The notes: generated by a model from the sequence alone, not told the origin. Shown: positions 28,563-37,748, numbered from the stretch's first letter. The stretch is DNA of 64,000 bases from Paenibacillus xylanexedens (GCF_007680605.1 NZ_VEIO01000001.1:3167276-3231275); one strand, 5' to 3'. Numbers and translations are program-made.

Positions 28563-29846
28563 TTGCATACTACTTATACGAATCGTAAACGCAAATCCAC
28601 AACTTGGGCTGTTCTTTTGCTCAGTGGCATGCTGCTCTTGAACATGAATACAAATACAGGATACGCGGCGGCGTCTACGGAATCCTTGCCTAAACCGGCA
28701 TGGACCTCCTCCTCCCTTATGTTAAATGAGGCTAATACGGAGAAAGACGTCATGATCAAGAACATTTACGCTGTACCTTCCAAAAACTTGGTATATGTAC
28801 ACACTTCTCAGCCCGTAACCAAAACAAGCAGCAAAACAACGCTGGACTGGCAACTCGATTCACTTCAAGCACTGGACGCCAAAACAGGTCAGCTCAAGTG
28901 GAGCACCATTTTCCATGAGAAAAGTGGCCCTTACACGACCTACTCCAACTCCGTATATGCAAGCAACGGTACGGCTTACGTGTATATGGAGTATTCGGAT
29001 AAAAGCAAGAAATTATATTCGTTTAATACGTCCGGCAAGACCAACTGGGTAAAAACCGTGAATTCGTCAGCAAACATCTCACTCATGGATAATGGTAATC
29101 TACTGGTCGCTACAAGCCAGGGGGTACAAGCCAATGGCTCTGTACGTTCAACCCTTTCTCTTTATGACCAAAAAGGGAAGCTGTTGACCGAAAAAACAGT
29201 TGCAGGCACTGTGCTCAAAGCAGCTCAGAGCAGAATTGTCGTCGACGCAAGCAAACAGGTCAAGTCGGGTAACTTCTGGCAACCGGCCGCCAATCCCAAA
29301 ATTGAAATCTATGACACCTCGTTAAACCGTCTGTCCTTCTATCAATTCCCGGCCGATGCCAATACACAAGGAGATGGCGGCGGTGAAGCTCTGGCGATTC
29401 TGGATGATGGTTCCGTCCTGATGCGTGCCAACTTCGAAACCACCGGCAATCGCTTGATGGGATTTGGTTCAGACGGCAAGCTTGCATGGGGACGTGCAAT
29501 CGCCGGGGATGCGTATATTCAAACAGCGGGTAATGGGTACGCCGTGCTCACTGGCTCAAAACTCGAGCTATACACGATGAAAGGCAAAGTGACGGAGCGT
29601 ATGTTCAAGGATGCTCAGCCTGTGCTCATGCATGTGGACCGGACACAAGACGGGCAATACCAGCTTGATTTTGCTAAAACAGGATATATTCTGGACCCGC
29701 AGACATTGGAAGACGTGCATGTGTACACCGTTAGTGTTGCTGTTCCTTCATTAGAAAGGATCTCCACTTATATGAATGATGTGATCTATTCGATGAAGGG
29801 TGAGGCACTTTCTAAGTATGCACTCAAGTCGTCGTCGGCTAAATAA
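28563..29846 (+). CDS. Secreted PQQ-like beta-propeller protein
   Basis: This 427-residue exported protein has signal region HTTYTNRKRKSTTWAVLLLSG, with cleavage near GYAAA. Repeats of about 45 residues follow, with the PQQ-propeller pattern (LDAKTGQLKWSTIF, YSFNTSGKTNWVKTV, LYDQKGKLLTEKTV, FGSDGKLAWGRAI). Such propellers are binding platforms; no cofactor ligands or catalytic residues are evident. The start is TTG 28563, 8 nt behind AAAGGTGG, because the signal peptide would otherwise be pushed inward. A leader with a 9-bp inverted repeat precedes it and a terminator follows. Confidence 0.8.
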   Translation: MHTTYTNRKRKSTTWAVLLLSGMLLLNMNTNTGYAAASTESLPKPAWTSSSLMLNEANTEKDVMIKNIYAVPSKNLVYVHTSQPVTKTSSKTTLDWQLDSLQALDAKTGQLKWSTIFHEKSGPYTTYSNSVYASNGTAYVYMEYSDKSKKLYSFNTSGKTNWVKTVNSSANISLMDNGNLLVATSQGVQANGSVRSTLSLYDQKGKLLTEKTVAGTVLKAAQSRIVVDASKQVKSGNFWQPAANPKIEIYDTSLNRLSFYQFPADANTQGDGGGEALAILDDGSVLMRANFETTGNRLMGFGSDGKLAWGRAIAGDAYIQTAGNGYAVLTGSKLELYTMKGKVTERMFKDAQPVLMHVDRTQDGQYQLDFAKTGYILDPQTLEDVHVYTVSVAVPSLERISTYMNDVIYSMKGEALSKYALKSSSAK

Positions 29847-29885
29847 TGAATGTTGCTCTTACCTGACTTAGCTTTAGTCAAGAAA

Positions 29886-29935
29886 AAGCCGGAACAGCTC
29901 CTCGCGGTGCTCTCCGGCTTCTTTTATTTCCAGTT
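29886..29935. terminator. Bidirectional terminator overlapping msrA 3' end
   Basis: AAGCCGGA and TCCGGCTT pair, with an A-run before and CTTTTATTT after. It sits between convergent genes and includes the msrA stop codon. Confidence 0.8.
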
Positions 29936-30439
29936 CTCGTTAATGAATTCGTCCCTTCCAGACATCGCCCGGTCTTCCTTGTAATGCTTCTCGTTTTTCT
30001 TGTGATAGTCCTGATGGTAATCCTCTGCCGGGTAAAAAGTTACGGCATCCCGAATCTCGGTCACGATGGGCTGACTGAACCGGCCACTGGCCGCGAGTTC
30101 CTCTTTGGATTGCTCGGCAAGTTGCCGCTGGCGTTCATTGTGTACAAAGATAGCGGTACGATACTGCGGTCCTCGATCCTGGAACTGTCCTCCATCATCC
30201 GTAGGATCAATTTGAGGCCAGTATAATTCTAATAAGCGCTCGTAAGGGAATACATCTGGATCAAATGTAATCTCCACGACTTCCACGTGCCCTGTTTCCC
30301 CAGTCTTCACCTGCTCATAGGTCGGATTTTCGACATGACCACCTGTATAACCTGATACGATACCGTGGATGCCTGGTTGTTCCTCAAACGGGGTAACCAT
30401 ACACCAGAAACATCCGCCGGCAAACGTTGCTTTTTCCAT
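29924..30439 (-). CDS. msrA: Peptide methionine sulfoxide reductase MsrA
   Basis: This 171-residue cytosolic enzyme has catalytic motif [12 protein letters not shown] near residue 10. [33 protein letters not shown] and [13 protein letters not shown] complete the family signature. It reduces methionine-S-sulfoxide in proteins. The conserved C-terminal resolving cysteines of some MsrA enzymes are absent, so recycling should go through the single-Cys route. GGAG is 9 nt before ATG 30439; an in-frame TTG three codons earlier overlaps the SD. MsrB is not nearby. Confidence 0.96.
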   Translation of the reverse strand: MEKATFAGGCFWCMVTPFEEQPGIHGIVSGYTGGHVENPTYEQVKTGETGHVEVVEITFDPDVFPYERLLELYWPQIDPTDDGGQFQDRGPQYRTAIFVHNERQRQLAEQSKEELAASGRFSQPIVTEIRDAVTFYPAEDYHQDYHKKNEKHYKEDRAMSGRDEFINENWK

Positions 30440-30522
30440 TCCATCCAACTCCTCTGGTTCAAAACAATATCATGAAAGCATTAACTCAGACACGCATTCA
30501 TATTCCTACATTGTAAAACAAC

Positions 30523-30568
30523 AAGAGGTTGATGGAAAGCCACCGCAATGGCTCTTCATCAACCTCTT
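30523..30568 (-). terminator. Terminator after the GlsB-type gene
   Basis: AAGAGGTTGATG and CATCAACCTCTT enclose AGCCA/TGGCT, followed on the minus strand by GTTGTTTTAC. Confidence 0.75.
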
Positions 30569-30662
30569 CATTCAGCTTCCGCTTGGAAGCATCATAGTCA
30601 TATGGTTCATACAGCCTTCAGCTGTACCATAACTTCTTAGCCAGGAACATCGCTCGCTCTAA

Positions 30663-30920
30663 TTACCCGCGGCTGCGTCCCATTGAACGGAAGATCAGGC
30701 TGACAATCGCTACAAGCACAATCGCACCAATCAATGCCGGTACAATGTGGAATCCGCCCATCTCAGGACCCATGTCTCCAAGAATGACTCCGCCTAACCA
30801 TCCACCGATGAAACCAGCAACGATATTACCAATAATACCGCCCGGGATGTCACGACCAACAATCAGACCTGCGAGCCAACCAATGATACCACCGATAATT
30901 AATGACCATAACCAACCCAT
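30663..30920 (-). CDS. GlsB/YeaQ/YmgE family stress membrane protein
   Basis: This 85-residue hydrophobic protein has three predicted helices and Gly-rich repeats: LIIGGIIGWLAGLIVGRDIPGG, IVAGFIGGWLGGVIL. This is the transglycosylase-associated (YeaQ/YmgE) family, induced by stress in several bacteria, molecular role unknown. The frame is open 63 codons upstream, but AGAGGTGA lies 5 nt before ATG 30920 and the upstream part has no coding character. The interval 30921-31288 shows nothing further. Confidence 0.88.
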   Translation of the reverse strand: MGWLWSLIIGGIIGWLAGLIVGRDIPGGIIGNIVAGFIGGWLGGVILGDMGPEMGGFHIVPALIGAIVLVAIVSLIFRSMGRSRG

Positions 30921-31288
30921 ATCATTCACCTCTAATTTAAGTTTTTGTTGTTGCGTCTGACTACTATTAACCGCTCCAGAGGCATTTAAACAACTGGCAT
31001 AAAAATTGTTGCATATTACCATTGTCCAGAATGCTTCCTTCTCTGCTAAACAGGCGTTCCGCGAGGGCATGACAACAGGCCGTGTCAGTTTCCGGCATCT
31101 CATCAGCACGTGGCTGCGATATGTACCTCCCGAAAGTCATTGTATGTTATCAGAGACAAGGTTAGTATACCCAGTGAAGGTGAATTTATATTTATGGGCT
31201 CAGAACCATTAATGCTCCAAACATTACAGTTCATCAGAGTGTATCCGATCAGCGGATTAGAGCAAAGAATCAGAATGCACCAACCGGA

Positions 31289-32605
31289 TCAAAAAAATCC
31301 AGCCCGACCCTTGCCCGGTTGTGCAAGCCAGTTATGTTTGTGACTTTTGTCCAGTTCTCCCCGCATGGACTGAATAACCGAAACAATATCGGTTCGTCCG
31401 TTTTGATGCCACTCCAGCGCAACACTTACATACAATTCGCCGAGTTGGGCAAGCGAGAACGTGTCTGTCAAACGGGCTGCTTCGACCGTTCCTTCTTCAC
31501 CTGCAAACACGCTAAACCCACGTTGCCGCAAATATTGCAAACGTAAAGCTTCATCAGGTAGCGGAATCTCATAGGCCCGGTCGAATCGTCCGGCACGGTT
31601 CATGAGACCTGGATCGATTTTTTCCGGATAGTTGGTCGTGCCGATCAAGAAGATTCCTTCTTTCGACGTCGCACCATCCAATGTATTCAGGAAAAAGGAA
31701 CGAACTTCATCCGGCATCGAGTCGATATCTTCAATGATCAGCACCATCGGTGCCAGTCGTTTGGCTGCATCAAACACTTCACGCACAGACTCGCTGTTGG
31801 TGTACTCCGTAATTTGCCAATAAGCTGCCGGTCCAGGAATACTGCCTGCTATCGATTTCACCAGCGTTGTTTTTCCGTTCCCTGGATGCCCATACAGCAG
31901 AATACCGCGTTTGTAGGGGATATCATAGTCCCGGTAAAAGGAACGATCCGCTTCAAAGAACTGATCCAGCGAGCGGAAAATATCCTGTTTGATCTGTGCG
32001 GATAGAACCACATCTTCTCGGCTCACCGAACGAGTTATGGACTCTACATGCCGGTCACTGCCATTGCGGGCATCCGTGTAAACCGTTACTTTTTTCATAT
32101 TTTGCTGACGTTCGCGTTCTCTGACACTTCCCAGAAAATGCTTCATCTGTTCATCCCCTACAGCGAACACAAAGTCTTCACTATAGATCCCGTTTTCTCG
32201 AAAAAATGGCACCCGCACCAAAGCTACGCCCCACTTGGGATAAGCAAATACGTTGTTGCGGATGGAATAATGCACACCGTATGTCGGCACATCTCCATCA
32301 TCATCATAATGCAGGGTTTGAAGCTCGAGATCCTCGAATATCCGAGCGACAAGCTCAACCTCGTCACTTCCATTCTGCAAGTCTTCCCGTAGCAGTTCCC
32401 AATATTCATTGTTCGGATCAGAACTTGAATACAACTTGTATTCAATGCCGTAACGCTTCAGAAGCGCATCACCAATCCCTCGAATCAGTCTCGAATAGAC
32501 CGCGTACCCTTCAACCCGGATACGTGTATCATGCTGTTCGTCATAGGAATAGATGGCCTTTGCTTCGTTCATTGGATTCATCTGTTTTTCGTTATCGTTC
32601 ATCAT
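31289..32605 (-). CDS. AAA ATPase coupled to RtcB
   Basis: This 438-residue protein has an N-terminal region (about 1-200) that I do not recognise, with [21 protein letters not shown] and [11 protein letters not shown]. The AAA core has Walker [17 protein letters not shown] near residue 235, Walker [12 protein letters not shown], sensor 1 [11 protein letters not shown] and arginine finger region [15 protein letters not shown]. The start ATG overlaps the rtcB stop by 4 bp (ATGA), so the two are one operon with coupled translation. It may remodel RtcB, its RNA substrate or a protein bound to it; that is inference from gene order alone. Confidence 0.88.
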   Translation of the reverse strand: MMNDNEKQMNPMNEAKAIYSYDEQHDTRIRVEGYAVYSRLIRGIGDALLKRYGIEYKLYSSSDPNNEYWELLREDLQNGSDEVELVARIFEDLELQTLHYDDDGDVPTYGVHYSIRNNVFAYPKWGVALVRVPFFRENGIYSEDFVFAVGDEQMKHFLGSVRERERQQNMKKVTVYTDARNGSDRHVESITRSVSREDVVLSAQIKQDIFRSLDQFFEADRSFYRDYDIPYKRGILLYGHPGNGKTTLVKSIAGSIPGPAAYWQITEYTNSESVREVFDAAKRLAPMVLIIEDIDSMPDEVRSFFLNTLDGATSKEGIFLIGTTNYPEKIDPGLMNRAGRFDRAYEIPLPDEALRLQYLRQRGFSVFAGEEGTVEAARLTDTFSLAQLGELYVSVALEWHQNGRTDIVSVIQSMRGELDKSHKHNWLAQPGKGRAGFF

Positions 32606-34065
32606 TTCGCTCCCTTTACCGCGGCAAGCGGTTTACATTTGGCTACCACTTGTGCCAGTCCGGCGCCGGTAACACTATCTATAATTTCATCGACGTTTTT
32701 ATACGCCTGAGGTGATTCATCAATAATGGATTCCAAGGATCGCTGGTTCACAACGATCTCTTCCGCGGTTCCTACACCAAGAGCCGTGGCAAAATCTTCA
32801 ACCGTAACCAAACGTTTCGTTGCCGTACGTGACCTTACACGGCCCGCACCATGACATATCGAATAATAGTTGTCAGCTCCTTCCGGCTGACCGACCATGA
32901 TATACGAGGCCGTACCCATCGAGCCAGGAATCAGTGCAGGATGGCCTGTAGCCATGTAAGGTTTTGGATTATCCTGGTGGCCTGCAGGCAATGCCCGTGT
33001 TGCCCCTTTCCTGTGTACAAACACCGAACCGCGCTCTGCATGGGATTCCTCCCAAGCATAGTTATGCATCAGGTCGTACAGCGTACGAAATTCGCATTTT
33101 GACCCGAAAACATCCCGGAACGCTTCCCGGATTGCATAAGCGATGAGATGGCGATTTACTACGGCATAATTCAAAGCGGAATACATCATGTTGACGTAAT
33201 GGCGACCTTCCGCATGCTCCAGCGGGGCAAATACCAATCTGGGATCGGAAGTTCCAAGGCCCAGCCGTTGCATGACTTTGGCAATCGCTGCCGAACTTGT
33301 CTGGCTGACATATCCGCCCCAAGCGCGGGAACCAGAGTGAATCATAACAGCAATCTGTCCATCATAAAGCCCCCAAGCCTCGGCCACTTCGCGATTTTCC
33401 TCAGCAATCTCAATTGCCTGAATCTCGGCAAAATGATTCCCGCCCCCCAGCGTACCCAGTTGACGATGCGAACGGTGCCAGGTCATATCTGGAACAAGAT
33501 TCAGCACATTCTCGTCATACGTAAACTTACTGCTCTCCACATGTGTCAGAGAAGTCGATTTTTTCGGTGTATAGCTATCCGGAATATATTTTTTCGGCAG
33601 TCCGTGTAATCCTTTTTTTACAATATGCTCTAATCTTATATCGGAAAAATGGCCTCGCTGGCTGGCTTCCATCGGTAACACTTTTTCGATCGCTTTAACC
33701 AATTTGCGGCGTAGCTTTACCTCTTTCAGATCATCCTTATGCAGATTGGTCAGATGAACTCGCATGCCGCAGCCGATATCACTACCCACGATGGAAGGTG
33801 ATACATATCCGCCCTGTGCCTCCCATACTGCCGTGGTTCCAATACAAGTTCCTACACCGACATGTACGTCTGGAGTATAACCCATATAAGAAATATCCGG
33901 AATCTGCAAATTATTGTTAGCCATCTCAAATACTTTGTAGTCCAGAGAAGAGAATAATTGCTGTGCAGCATATACGGTAAGTTCTCCCGCTGGTAATTTC
34001 ACTTGATGGCGATAACCCTCAGTCATGTTGCTAAAATGTCCAACGTTGTTCATTTCGTTATTCAT
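32602..34065 (-). CDS. rtcB: RNA-splicing ligase RtcB
   Basis: This 487-residue RNA ligase joins 2',3'-cyclic phosphate (or 3'-phosphate) to 5'-OH ends with GTP and Mn2+. [17 protein letters not shown] gives the metal-binding Asp/Cys, [13 protein letters not shown] the next His cluster, IHSGSRAWG another, and the guanylylated His is in [13 protein letters not shown]. Length fits the family. AAGGAA is about 12 nt before ATG 34065; another ATG is at 34053. The promoter is far upstream (34425-34454), leaving a leader of about 350 nt with a terminator, so readthrough is probably regulated. An AAA ATPase gene follows. Confidence 0.95.
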   Translation of the reverse strand: MNNEMNNVGHFSNMTEGYRHQVKLPAGELTVYAAQQLFSSLDYKVFEMANNNLQIPDISYMGYTPDVHVGVGTCIGTTAVWEAQGGYVSPSIVGSDIGCGMRVHLTNLHKDDLKEVKLRRKLVKAIEKVLPMEASQRGHFSDIRLEHIVKKGLHGLPKKYIPDSYTPKKSTSLTHVESSKFTYDENVLNLVPDMTWHRSHRQLGTLGGGNHFAEIQAIEIAEENREVAEAWGLYDGQIAVMIHSGSRAWGGYVSQTSSAAIAKVMQRLGLGTSDPRLVFAPLEHAEGRHYVNMMYSALNYAVVNRHLIAYAIREAFRDVFGSKCEFRTLYDLMHNYAWEESHAERGSVFVHRKGATRALPAGHQDNPKPYMATGHPALIPGSMGTASYIMVGQPEGADNYYSICHGAGRVRSRTATKRLVTVEDFATALGVGTAEEIVVNQRSLESIIDESPQAYKNVDEIIDSVTGAGLAQVVAKCKPLAAVKGAK

Positions 34066-34135
34066 AAATAATTGTAATTCCTTCCTGTTCCGTTCAGCAA
34101 ATGTAGTTTGCTGCGTGTTGTTTGGTGAAAAATAC

Positions 34136-34168
34136 ATAAAAAAGCCATGGACTGATCGTCCATGGCTT
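34136..34168 (-). terminator. Intrinsic terminator in the rtcB leader
   Basis: On the minus strand AAGCCATGGAC-GATCA-GTCCATGGCTT is followed by TTTTATG. It lies about 70 nt before the rtcB start and within the transcript from the promoter at 34425-34454, so it acts as an attenuator. Confidence 0.8.
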
Positions 34169-34171
34169 CTA

Positions 34172-34408
34172 CTACATGACAATAACGGATAACAGCACAA
34201 ATGAGTTTGCGCCTGTCATCCATCGCTGGATACCGCGAAGAACACACATTGCCTATAGCGCTAACGCTGTACTCTATAAACAATATGCCCGTTCTTTATG
34301 TCGACCGTATGAGGCCAAAAAGACGATGAGCCGGATATACAATTGTGTCGATGCTTCTGTGTCCTAGATTCAATTCATAACCTAACGTCATGTCTCTCGG
34401 CCTCCCTT
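34172..34408 (-). ncRNA. Structured leader RNA upstream of rtcB
   Basis: Several helices can be drawn on the minus strand. GAGGCC (34400-34405) pairs with GGCCTC (34311-34316), and adjacent AGAC pairs with GTCT. A long imperfect hairpin spans 34296-34238 (AAGAAC/GTTCTT, CATATTG/CAATGTG, TATAG/CTATA, AGCG/CGCT). ATCCA-GCGA-TGGAT lies at 34231-34218. The terminator follows. I do not recognise a known riboswitch or tRNA-like core. It may respond to a small molecule, to RNA ends, or to translation of the small ORF inside it. Confidence 0.5.
34296..34391 (-). CDS. Small ORF in the rtcB leader (31 codons)
   Basis: ATG 34391 follows GGGAGGCCGAGAGAC, an SD at 9-10 nt, and runs MTLGYELNLGHRSIDT to a stop at 34296. 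It begins inside the first stem of the leader and stops exactly at the base of the long hairpin, so its translation would reshape the leader. It could be a regulatory leader peptide or a chance frame; no homologue comes to mind. Confidence 0.35.
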   Translation of the reverse strand: MTLGYELNLGHRSIDTIVYPAHRLFGLIRST

Positions 34409-34424
34409 CATCATTGATATGTAT

Positions 34425-34454
34425 ATATTAATAGCACATCTTTTCAAATGTCAA
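34425..34454 (-). promoter_or_regulatory. Sigma-A promoter for rtcB
   Basis: TTGACA (34454-34449) and TAATAT (34430-34425) are 18 nt apart, with an overlapping TTAATA at 17 nt. It reads toward the rtcB leader. Confidence 0.7.
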
Positions 34455-34494
34455 TCCTTTTCTTGGAAATTAATGCATTCTTGTGTTCTAACGA

Positions 34495-34544
34495 ATGATG
34501 AAAAAGAGGAGGTTGTCCGGGGACATCCTCCTCTTTTTCATCAT
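34495..34544. terminator. Strong terminator after the TerC-family gene
   Basis: ATGATGAAAAAGAGGAGG and TCCTCCTCTTTTTCATCAT form a stem of about 18 bp. It ends the TerC unit on the minus strand just before the rtcB promoter. Confidence 0.85.
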
Positions 34545-34609
34545 TTTAGGTTATTCACCGCTGTTCCTGCCATAAACATCAGGCAAACAATATTCTCATG
34601 ATCATGACC

Positions 34610-35431
34610 TTAGAGTTTAGCCTGTTCTTGCAATTCTTCCACAGGATTCTCATCTTCCTTCTCAGGCACTTTGGATGAAAGGAACCATCCACATACCGCA
34701 ATCGTGATCAGTACAACGTAAAAACCGATTTTCCATATTTTATTTTCCGGGAAATGCTCATCCAGTACGCCCAAGGAAGGGTGCGCCAGAGTAATTACGG
34801 ACAGCTTAACCCCTACCCAACCTACAATTACAAAAGCAGCAACTTCAAGACCCGGACGCGAATGAAGCAATTTCACGAAAAACGATGCTGCAAAACGCAT
34901 GATAACGAGCCCGATAAAACCGCCGAGGAAGATGACAATGAACTGTCCGCCATCCAAGCCGCCAATTGGCGGCAAGCCGCTTGGTGGCAATGCAACTGCC
35001 AAAGCAACAGCTGCTAAGATTGAATCTACTGCAAAAGCAATATCTGCCACTTCAACCTTAAATACAGTCATCCAGAATCCGGATTGTTTCTTCGGTTTTT
35101 TTGGCGCATCGTCGGCTGCTTCGTCTGTTTTATTTCGACCACTCCATATCTTTTTGACGATATGATTTATCGAAATGTACAGAAGGTACAATGCCCCGAT
35201 CGCTTGAACCTGCCACACATCCACAAGGAATGAGATGAGGAATAACGACCCGAGACGGAAAACAAAAGCCCCCATCAAACCATAAAACAATGCTTTTTTA
35301 CGCTTTTCCTCAGGTAAATGTTTTACCATAATTGCGAGTACCAGAGCATTATCTGCTGCCAGTAATCCTTCAAGAACAACAAGGACTAAAAGTACCCACC
35401 CGTATTCTAATAACAGTGCTGCATCCAACAT
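34610..35431 (-). CDS. TerC/YkoY family membrane protein (Mn2+-responsive)
   Basis: This 273-residue protein has about seven membrane helices and TerC-family acidic membrane motifs: VLEGLLAADNALVLAIMVKHLP near residue 22 and VEVADIAFAVDSILAA near residue 125. A charged cytosolic loop lies between (NKTDEAADDAPKKPKK). AAGGAGGAG is just before ATG 35431, so the 26 upstream codons are not used. The gene is preceded by a yybP-ykoY riboswitch and terminators, which for B. subtilis ykoY means induction by Mn2+; members are thought to export Mn2+ or load it onto exported enzymes. Confidence 0.92.
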   Translation of the reverse strand: MLDAALLLEYGWVLLVLVVLEGLLAADNALVLAIMVKHLPEEKRKKALFYGLMGAFVFRLGSLFLISFLVDVWQVQAIGALYLLYISINHIVKKIWSGRNKTDEAADDAPKKPKKQSGFWMTVFKVEVADIAFAVDSILAAVALAVALPPSGLPPIGGLDGGQFIVIFLGGFIGLVIMRFAASFFVKLLHSRPGLEVAAFVIVGWVGVKLSVITLAHPSLGVLDEHFPENKIWKIGFYVVLITIAVCGWFLSSKVPEKEDENPVEELQEQAKL

Positions 35432-35462
35432 TGACTCCTCCTTAATATGCTTATGATGTACA

Positions 35463-35500
35463 AAAAAAAGGATCTTTACCATCGCTGGTAAAGATCCTTT
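35463..35500 (-). terminator. Second terminator in the TerC-family leader
   Basis: AAAGGATCTTTACC-AGCGAT-GGTAAAGATCCTTT is followed by TTTTTTG on the minus strand. It repeats much of the arm sequence of the riboswitch terminator just upstream. Confidence 0.85.
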
Positions 35501-35511
35501 TATAACCACAA

Positions 35512-35552
35512 AAAGAGACCTTTACCGAGCGTGAAAACTTGGTAAAGGTCTC
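35512..35552 (-). terminator. Riboswitch expression-platform terminator
   Basis: GAGACCTTTACC and GGTAAAGGTCTC are followed by TTTTTG. The 5' arm contains the GCGAGACC end of the aptamer, so aptamer folding and termination compete. Confidence 0.85.
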
Positions 35553-35640
35553 GCTAACAACAAATTGCTGCCAATAAAGCCGGGGATGTGATCCCGAATT
35601 GACGACTTTACTGTAAAAGCTACTCCCCTTTAACAGGAAT
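35541..35640 (-). ncRNA. yybP-ykoY manganese riboswitch
   Basis: The minus strand shows AAAGGGGAGTAGCTTTTAC, then GTCGTCAATTCGGGATCACA, CCCCGGC, and the closing TTAGCGAGACCTTTACC. The GGGGAGTAGC start and GCGAGACC end are the conserved marks of the yybP-ykoY class, which binds Mn2+ and turns on downstream genes. It fits the TerC/YkoY-family gene it precedes. Confidence 0.88.
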
Positions 35641-35704
35641 ATGTAGTTTTAGTTGAAACCGGTGAATAACCTGTATACATCATATTTCATAACATAAAAT
35701 GAAG

Positions 35705-36019
35705 TCAAGCTTTATTTTCAGCGTTAAGGGCCAATTTTCGAAAAACAAAAAAATCATAAATCATATTGCCCAGCGGTATAAACGAAATGAAGAATAGCGC
35801 AATGGGACGGCGCAAACGCCACTTCTGAGTTGTGTATAAAGATACCATAAACAAAAGGTGCATTAGAAAAAGAAAACCATACAGGTTCCCGAACCAAGTC
35901 ACCGCTTGGGGCATAACTCCTGCATCCCGAAGGGGAAACGCAACAAACAACAGCAATACATATGAAATCCCCTGTAACCATAACATTAGCCGGAAACGAC
36001 CCAGCATTGAACGTAACAT
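35705..36019 (-). CDS. DUF3817 family membrane protein
   Basis: This 104-residue protein has three hydrophobic helices. It begins with FRLMLWLQGISYVLLLFVAFPL and ends with HLLFMVSLYTTQKW and FISFIPLGNMIYDFFVFRKL, a pattern I associate with DUF3817. The role is unknown. AGGAGG lies 6 nt before ATG 36019; an overlapping ATG one codon earlier is possible. It is monocistronic and divergent from the glycosyltransferase gene. Confidence 0.75.
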   Translation of the reverse strand: MLRSMLGRFRLMLWLQGISYVLLLFVAFPLRDAGVMPQAVTWFGNLYGFLFLMHLLFMVSLYTTQKWRLRRPIALFFISFIPLGNMIYDFFVFRKLALNAENKA

Positions 36020-36229
36020 CATCTTCCTCCTGCTTCTATACAATACGCGCTAATTGAACCCTGTACAGTATATCACAAAAGCAGTGTCGATTCGCATCCG
36101 GACAAACTGTATTATATTCCATATCATTGGATGATCCAATATACGTCTCACAGGAGCCAAATATCCACCTTTCACATACAATGCATGAAATGTGTCTATG
36201 AACAATGTCGGACAAGGAGGAGTGGATTC

Positions 36230-37333
36230 ATGAAGATCGTTCTGGTTGCACCAGAGAAGTTACCACTGCCTGGCAATGGTTCCGTGGAAATCTGTATATT
36301 AGGGATCGCACATGAACTTGCCCGCCGTCATCAGGTCACCATTGTAAGCCGTCAAATTAAAGGTTTGCCGGCAATTCAACAGATCGGACAGATAACGATT
36401 CAGCGAATCTCTGCATCCAGCGTCGTAGATTATACCCGGTCAGTTATTCGTTTGCTTCGTACACTCGATGTTGATGTAATTCAAGTGGATAACAGACCTT
36501 ACAGCATGGCTGCCATTAAACAAGCTTTTCCGCAAACACCTGTTATCCTCTATCTCCACTCACTTACCTTCGCTCAACCCGGACCAGGGAAACTGTCTAT
36601 GCTGAAAAAGGCGGATTGTATTGCCGTGAACAGCCAATCATTGAAGCGTAGACTCAGCCACCGTTTCCCTGCCTTGGCAAAACGGTTGAATGTCGTTCCA
36701 CTAGGTACAGATCTTGACCGTTTCCGACCCGCTGCCAGCAATGAAGAGCGGCTTCACTTACGTGAGAAGTATGGAATCACTGATCGTTTCACAGTCCTGT
36801 ATGCAGGCAGAGTCATCCCTGGCAAAGGGGTTGATATTCTTATTCGTGCTATTGCTTTAGCACAAAAGAAAGTACCTATCCAGCTGGTCATTGCAGGCAA
36901 GGGCCCTCCAAAGTATGTGCGCTCATTACGTAAACTGACGCAAAAACATAACGTACATGCCGCCTTTTTAGGGCAGATGAATCATGAACAGATTGATCAG
37001 CTCTATCGAAGTGTCGACTGTCTGGCCTGTCCTTCACAGAACCACGAGGCCTTTGGCTTGGTGAATGTAGAAGCTATGGCCTCCGGTATTCCTGTCATCG
37101 CTTCGGATAATGGAGGTATCCGGGAGATTATCCATTCGGGAATGAACGGATACTTGATATCAGAGTATAAGCAACCTAAGCAGTTTGCTTCATCCTTGCA
37201 TCAATTGGCCACCCGACCTGATCTTGTGCAATCCATGGGAAAAAGCGGCCGCGAAACCGCAAGTTCTCATTTCAGTTGGTCAAGAACCGCTCTCTACTTG
37301 GAGGCAGCTTACACAAGGCTCATCCGTTCATGA
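36230..37333 (+). CDS. Glycosyltransferase family 4
   Basis: This 367-residue GT-B enzyme has an N-terminal domain starting KIVLVAPEKLPLPGNGSVE and a C-terminal nucleotide-sugar domain with LYAGRVIPGKGVDILIRA, LGQMNHEQIDQLYRSVD and the EX7E motif EAFGLVNVEAMASGIPVIAS. It resembles the spore-coat CotSA/YtcC group, but acceptor and donor cannot be told. CAAGGAGGAG is 7 nt before ATG 36230; the frame is open 33 codons upstream without coding character. No polysaccharide cluster surrounds it. Confidence 0.9.
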   Translation: MKIVLVAPEKLPLPGNGSVEICILGIAHELARRHQVTIVSRQIKGLPAIQQIGQITIQRISASSVVDYTRSVIRLLRTLDVDVIQVDNRPYSMAAIKQAFPQTPVILYLHSLTFAQPGPGKLSMLKKADCIAVNSQSLKRRLSHRFPALAKRLNVVPLGTDLDRFRPAASNEERLHLREKYGITDRFTVLYAGRVIPGKGVDILIRAIALAQKKVPIQLVIAGKGPPKYVRSLRKLTQKHNVHAAFLGQMNHEQIDQLYRSVDCLACPSQNHEAFGLVNVEAMASGIPVIASDNGGIREIIHSGMNGYLISEYKQPKQFASSLHQLATRPDLVQSMGKSGRETASSHFSWSRTALYLEAAYTRLIRS

Positions 37334-37347
37334 GCCTTTTTTCTTGT

Positions 37348-37710
37348 TCAGGCTTTCTCACGGAACTGCCATTCCGTAATAATAGAGTCCATCTGAGATA
37401 CAGGTACATGCATGATTTCAATCAGTTCAATAATGACCATATCCTTCATCATAAATCTTACTTTTGCACAAGTTTGTTGGTAAAAGGCATCGTAGAATCC
37501 CTCACCAGTCCAGCATCCATGAGGTACCATAGCAGCATGGTTTACGATATACCCCACCTCCCCTATTGGGGGGATAACCACTTTAATGGCTTGATGATCC
37601 AAGCGATTATCCGGGTCCTTTACAAGATACAGTGTATCCCCCACATGCAGAGCTTGTGCTCCATGATAGTTTTCCATGCCCATCAAAGCGGCAAAAATTT
37701 TGTTACTCAT
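37348..37710 (-). CDS. HIRAN-like domain protein
   Basis: This 120-residue cytosolic protein has a core YHGAQALHVGDTLYLVKDP, NRLDHQAIKVVI and GEVGYIVNHAA that follows the HIRAN pattern (G-x-L-x-L-x-x-x-P-x-N-x-x-D-x-x-A-I-x-V ... G-Y-V), a fold that binds DNA ends in SNF2/HLTF proteins. AAGGAGC lies 7 nt before ATG 37710. It ends 15 nt from the convergent glycosyltransferase gene and follows the WYL regulator gene by 38 nt, so the two form an operon. Confidence 0.7.
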   Translation of the reverse strand: MSNKIFAALMGMENYHGAQALHVGDTLYLVKDPDNRLDHQAIKVVIPPIGEVGYIVNHAAMVPHGCWTGEGFYDAFYQQTCAKVRFMMKDMVIIELIEIMHVPVSQMDSIITEWQFREKA

Positions 37711-37748
37711 ACGAATGCTCCTTTTTACAAATATTCCTTGGCCTATGG

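Noticed and set aside
30921..31109. N-terminal extension of the GlsB-type protein
   Set aside because: The 63 upstream codons have no coding character and the family starts at MGWLWSL behind a good SD.
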